From Spirochaetales bacterium (GTDB lineage: Bacteria; Spirochaetota; Spirochaetia; UBA9216), in assembly GCA_016839055.1 (NCBI GenBank), contig JAEKNX010000001.1:367693-431692 (forward strand): a stretch of 64,000 nt of DNA. Direction: 5' to 3'. The notes beneath the pieces are model-generated. The model was not told the origin of the DNA, ran no database searches, and saw nothing but the letters and a program-made list of their open reading frames with translations. The first letter of the stretch is position 1, and each line of letters opens with the position of its first letter. A program made the translations under genes and the position numbers. Positions 62,018 through 64,000 of this stretch are shown here, one piece after another.

Positions 62018-62374
62018 ATGGACTTTGTTAAAGCAATCGAAGCAGAACAGATGAAGGAAGAAATAGCCGATTTTAATATTGGTGATACAGTAAAGGTACA
62101 TTACAAGATCGTCGAGGGACAGACTGAGAGAGTTCAGGTGTATGAAGGCCTTGTACTAGCATTGAATAATACCAGTTCAAGAAAAACTGTTACTGTAAGA
62201 AAAATATCCTACGGTGTGGGTGTCGAGAGGATTTTTCCTTTAAACTCACCCAAGATTGAACGAATCGAAGTAGTAAGAAGAGGACGTGTAAGACGTGCAA
62301 AACTTTACTATATCAGAGACCGTGTGGGTAAATCAGCAAAGGTTAAAGAGCTTATCAGGAGAAAAGAAAAATAA
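62018..62374 (+). CDS. rplS: 50S ribosomal protein L19
   Basis: The 118-residue protein ([45 protein letters not shown]) is L19. It ends three bases before the FliK-like gene, which is unusual company for a ribosomal protein operon. Confidence 0.98.
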   Translation: MDFVKAIEAEQMKEEIADFNIGDTVKVHYKIVEGQTERVQVYEGLVLALNNTSSRKTVTVRKISYGVGVERIFPLNSPKIERIEVVRRGRVRRAKLYYIRDRVGKSAKVKELIRRKEK

Positions 62375-62377
62375 GCT

Positions 62378-63286
62378 TTGAGAATAGCCTCTTTAGGTGT
62401 TAATAAAAATCTCATTGTAAAATCCGGACTGGGAAAAGTTCAGTCCGGAGATATTTTATCAATTAAAATTATTGAAAACAGTAAGGGCCGCATTAAAGCA
62501 TCCATTCAAGGCAGGATTGTTTTAGTAAAAAGCAGCAGTAATCTCATCGCGGGGCAAACACTCAGGGTTAAGGCCGTCTGGAAGGGAGAAGCTCTCATCT
62601 TGAAACAAACCGGTGCCGCAAATCCATTTAAGACAATTGTTAATGAACTCAATCTTCCCCAGGATGCTGTCGTGCTCAATTTCTTTCGAACAGCCGCAAG
62701 AGCCGGACTGGTCCTGAAAGGCGACATTTTGAAAATCATTCAGAGATTCCTGCGGAACCGGAAAAAACTCGGTGCTGAAGAAGCAGGAGCCGCTGTAGAG
62801 CTGTTAAAGAAGGGTCTCTATCCTGAGGATATGATAAATTTCATAAGCGGAGACGGTCAATCTGACAGTGAGGATGAGAAGAAGAAGCTGCTTTTTAATC
62901 ATCTTCAGGACAGTAATGATATTTGGATTATTGTGCCATTCAAATTCAAATATGACAGCCGGCAGCTTGAGGGCAGCATCAGGCTAAAGAAACGTAGACC
63001 GCATAATAAAACTGAAAAAGCGGTAATCGCTGTTCAAGTTGAAGGCAATAGACTTTTTTTTGTAATTGATCGGTTTGACTCGGAAACACGAAAGCTGTAT
63101 ATTCTGTCGGAAGGCAGTTTGAGCCGCAAAGAGATAAGCAGAATTAAAAACGGACTAACCGAAATTCTTGGTAACATGAGAGTCGAAATTGACGATAATA
63201 TAAGTGAAAACTGCTTTCAAGACGGAAGTTTTGACGGCTTTTCACTAAGTGGTGAAACTAATTTCTGTATTGAGGAAATTGTATGA
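62378..63286 (+). CDS. FliK-like (flagellar hook-length-control type) protein
   Basis: The 302-residue protein starts at TTG 62378, three bases after rplS. It begins with an OB-like beta region (GDILSIKIIENSKGRIKASI), has a helical middle and ends with a domain (about 195-300) with the beta-hairpin pattern seen in FliK C-termini (GSIRLKKRRP, then AVIAVQVEGNRLFFVIDRF). The next gene encodes an FlhB-like tail, the usual FliK partner, which supports the call. Bacillus has a comparable FliK-like/FlhB-like pair (ylqG, ylqH) near rplS. The assignment is tentative. Confidence 0.6.
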   Translation: MRIASLGVNKNLIVKSGLGKVQSGDILSIKIIENSKGRIKASIQGRIVLVKSSSNLIAGQTLRVKAVWKGEALILKQTGAANPFKTIVNELNLPQDAVVLNFFRTAARAGLVLKGDILKIIQRFLRNRKKLGAEEAGAAVELLKKGLYPEDMINFISGDGQSDSEDEKKKLLFNHLQDSNDIWIIVPFKFKYDSRQLEGSIRLKKRRPHNKTEKAVIAVQVEGNRLFFVIDRFDSETRKLYILSEGSLSRKEISRIKNGLTEILGNMRVEIDDNISENCFQDGSFDGFSLSGETNFCIEEIV

Positions 63287-63561
63287 GCTCGGAAGTCAAT
63301 AAAGACGGAAAAGTTGACAAGGTTGTTGTTCTCAAATATTTGAAATCACTGCCTGCGCCATTTATTGTGTGCAAGGGGAAGAGAAATCTTGCTCAGAGGA
63401 TAAAGAAAATCGCAGAGGAGAATAATGTAGAAATAATCAGAGAGGATGAGCTTGTTGAGCGGTTGTATGAGTTTGAGCAGGGTGACTTAATTACCGAGGA
63501 ACTCTACGAGATAACTGCCGGAATCCTGTCTTTTGTTTATTCCCTGCAGGAAGAAAAATGA
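63283..63561 (+). CDS. FlhB C-terminal-domain-like protein (FlhX/YlqH type)
   Basis: The 92-residue protein resembles the cytoplasmic domain of FlhB/YscU (VVVLKYLKSLPAPFIVCKGK, then IAEENNVEIIREDELVERLY), without the NPTH autocleavage sequence or membrane segments. Such short FlhB-like proteins can affect export-substrate switching. It overlaps the FliK-like stop by four bases (ATGA) and the next gene by four. Confidence 0.82.
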   Translation: MSSEVNKDGKVDKVVVLKYLKSLPAPFIVCKGKRNLAQRIKKIAEENNVEIIREDELVERLYEFEQGDLITEELYEITAGILSFVYSLQEEK

Positions 63562-64000
63562 AAATAATACCGGTTGAAGAATTGAAAGCAGGTATAAAAT
63601 ATGATAAACCCGTCTATGTCGACGGAGAAAATCTCCTTGTACCAGAGGGCGTGGAAATACGCCAGAAAGATATTGAAAGACTCATTAAATGGGGTGTTGA
63701 TAAAGTAAGCACTGAAGGTGAACCTGTAAGTGAATCTGCATCTTCCGGCGGAGGAAGCCTGATTGGAATAGGTGTTTCTGATTTGCTGGCTAAGCATTAT
63801 GAGAAAGCTGTATCTGGAATGGACGGATTTTTCAGTGACTGCCGAAAAGGGATTAGCCTGAATAATTCGGATGTTGAGGATCTTATGAATGATTTCTATC
63901 CTCACATACTCAGTAACGCCGATGATTCACTCATATTAACAACGATGAAGAAAATGGGAACAGATGTTCTATCCCAGCCGGCGGTAAACTGTTTGATTCT
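63558..64000 (+). CDS. HD-GYP-type phosphodiesterase, N-terminal part (cut by window edge)
   Basis: I translated 147 codons by hand; the frame runs off the right edge. It begins KIIPVEELKAGIKYDKPVYV, followed by LLVPEGVEIRQKDIERLIKW, the N-terminal module usually found ahead of HD-GYP domains. The catalytic domain would lie outside the window, so c-di-GMP hydrolysis is a prediction. The start overlaps the FlhB-like stop by four bases (ATGA). Confidence 0.7.
   Translation, partial: MKIIPVEELKAGIKYDKPVYVDGENLLVPEGVEIRQKDIERLIKWGVDKVSTEGEPVSESASSGGGSLIGIGVSDLLAKHYEKAVSGMDGFFSDCRKGISLNNSDVEDLMNDFYPHILSNADDSLILTTMKKMGTDVLSQPAVNCLI

Overview
This 64 kb stretch is bacterial chromosome and most likely belongs to a free-living spirochaete of the order Spirochaetales. 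The evidence is a BpuR-like PUR-domain gene (53423..53668) closely matching the Borrelia protein as I remember it, a sugar-binding protein whose signal peptide ends in AGGQQ, an unusually short SMC, many signal-peptide and lipoprotein genes of no clear family, and flagellar/c-di-GMP genes attached to the ribosomal-processing operon. The placement is inferred from gene content; I could not run a search. Coding density is high, GC looks moderate, and most intergenic gaps are short.

Layout. 1-8.2 kb: glutamate dehydrogenase (cut by the left edge), an AmrS-type radical SAM enzyme, a degenerate-receiver/PilZ protein, a secreted protein, mfd and trmB. 8.3-17.8 kb: central metabolism and cofactors, with citrate synthase, a lipoprotein of the formylglycine-generating-enzyme fold, an operon for pyruvate (or related 2-oxoacid) dehydrogenase E1alpha-E1beta-E2, and a coaX-pdxS-pdxT operon (CoA and pyridoxal phosphate) behind a strongly structured leader. 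18-25.7 kb: three large exported proteins (transglutaminase-like/TPR, VWA/beta-barrel, fibronectin-III/YWTD propeller). 25.8-31.5 kb: an ABC-F ATPase, an AT-rich cytidine deaminase-like gene, a P-loop kinase/GNAT pair and a TIGR03032-type protein. 31.5-36.8 kb: twin FG-GAP-repeat lipoproteins that have exchanged sequence, then a large unknown lipoprotein. 36.9-42.6 kb: a K+ channel with an RCK domain and a GldA/GldF/GldG/DUF4340 ABC cluster. 42.6-43.2 kb: a decayed patch with two gene remnants. 43.2-48.9 kb: a lipoprotein hydrolase, then an autoregulated lacI-rbsB-rbsA-rbsC-type sugar uptake operon. 49-53 kb: a queuosine-tRNA mannosyltransferase homologue, phosphohexomutase and small unknown genes. 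53.2-64 kb: tRNA-Gly, bpuR, rnhB, smc, two envelope genes, then ffh-rpsP-khpA-rimM-trmD-rplS running into FliK-like, FlhB-C-terminal-like and HD-GYP-like genes at the right edge.

How the genes work together. Citrate synthase and the 2-oxoacid dehydrogenase feed acetyl-CoA metabolism; no E3 subunit is present in the window. coaX and pdxST supply CoA and PLP. The right end is the conserved translation/secretion operon joined to motility genes. PilZ and HD-GYP-like proteins at opposite ends indicate c-di-GMP signalling. No CRISPR array, rRNA, insertion sequence or phage block was seen. The most interesting items are the coaX leader RNA, the SMC without a recognisable hinge, the bacterial queuosine mannosyltransferase homologue, the recombining FG-GAP lipoprotein pair and the decayed patch carrying a second copy of an ABC-gene 5' end.
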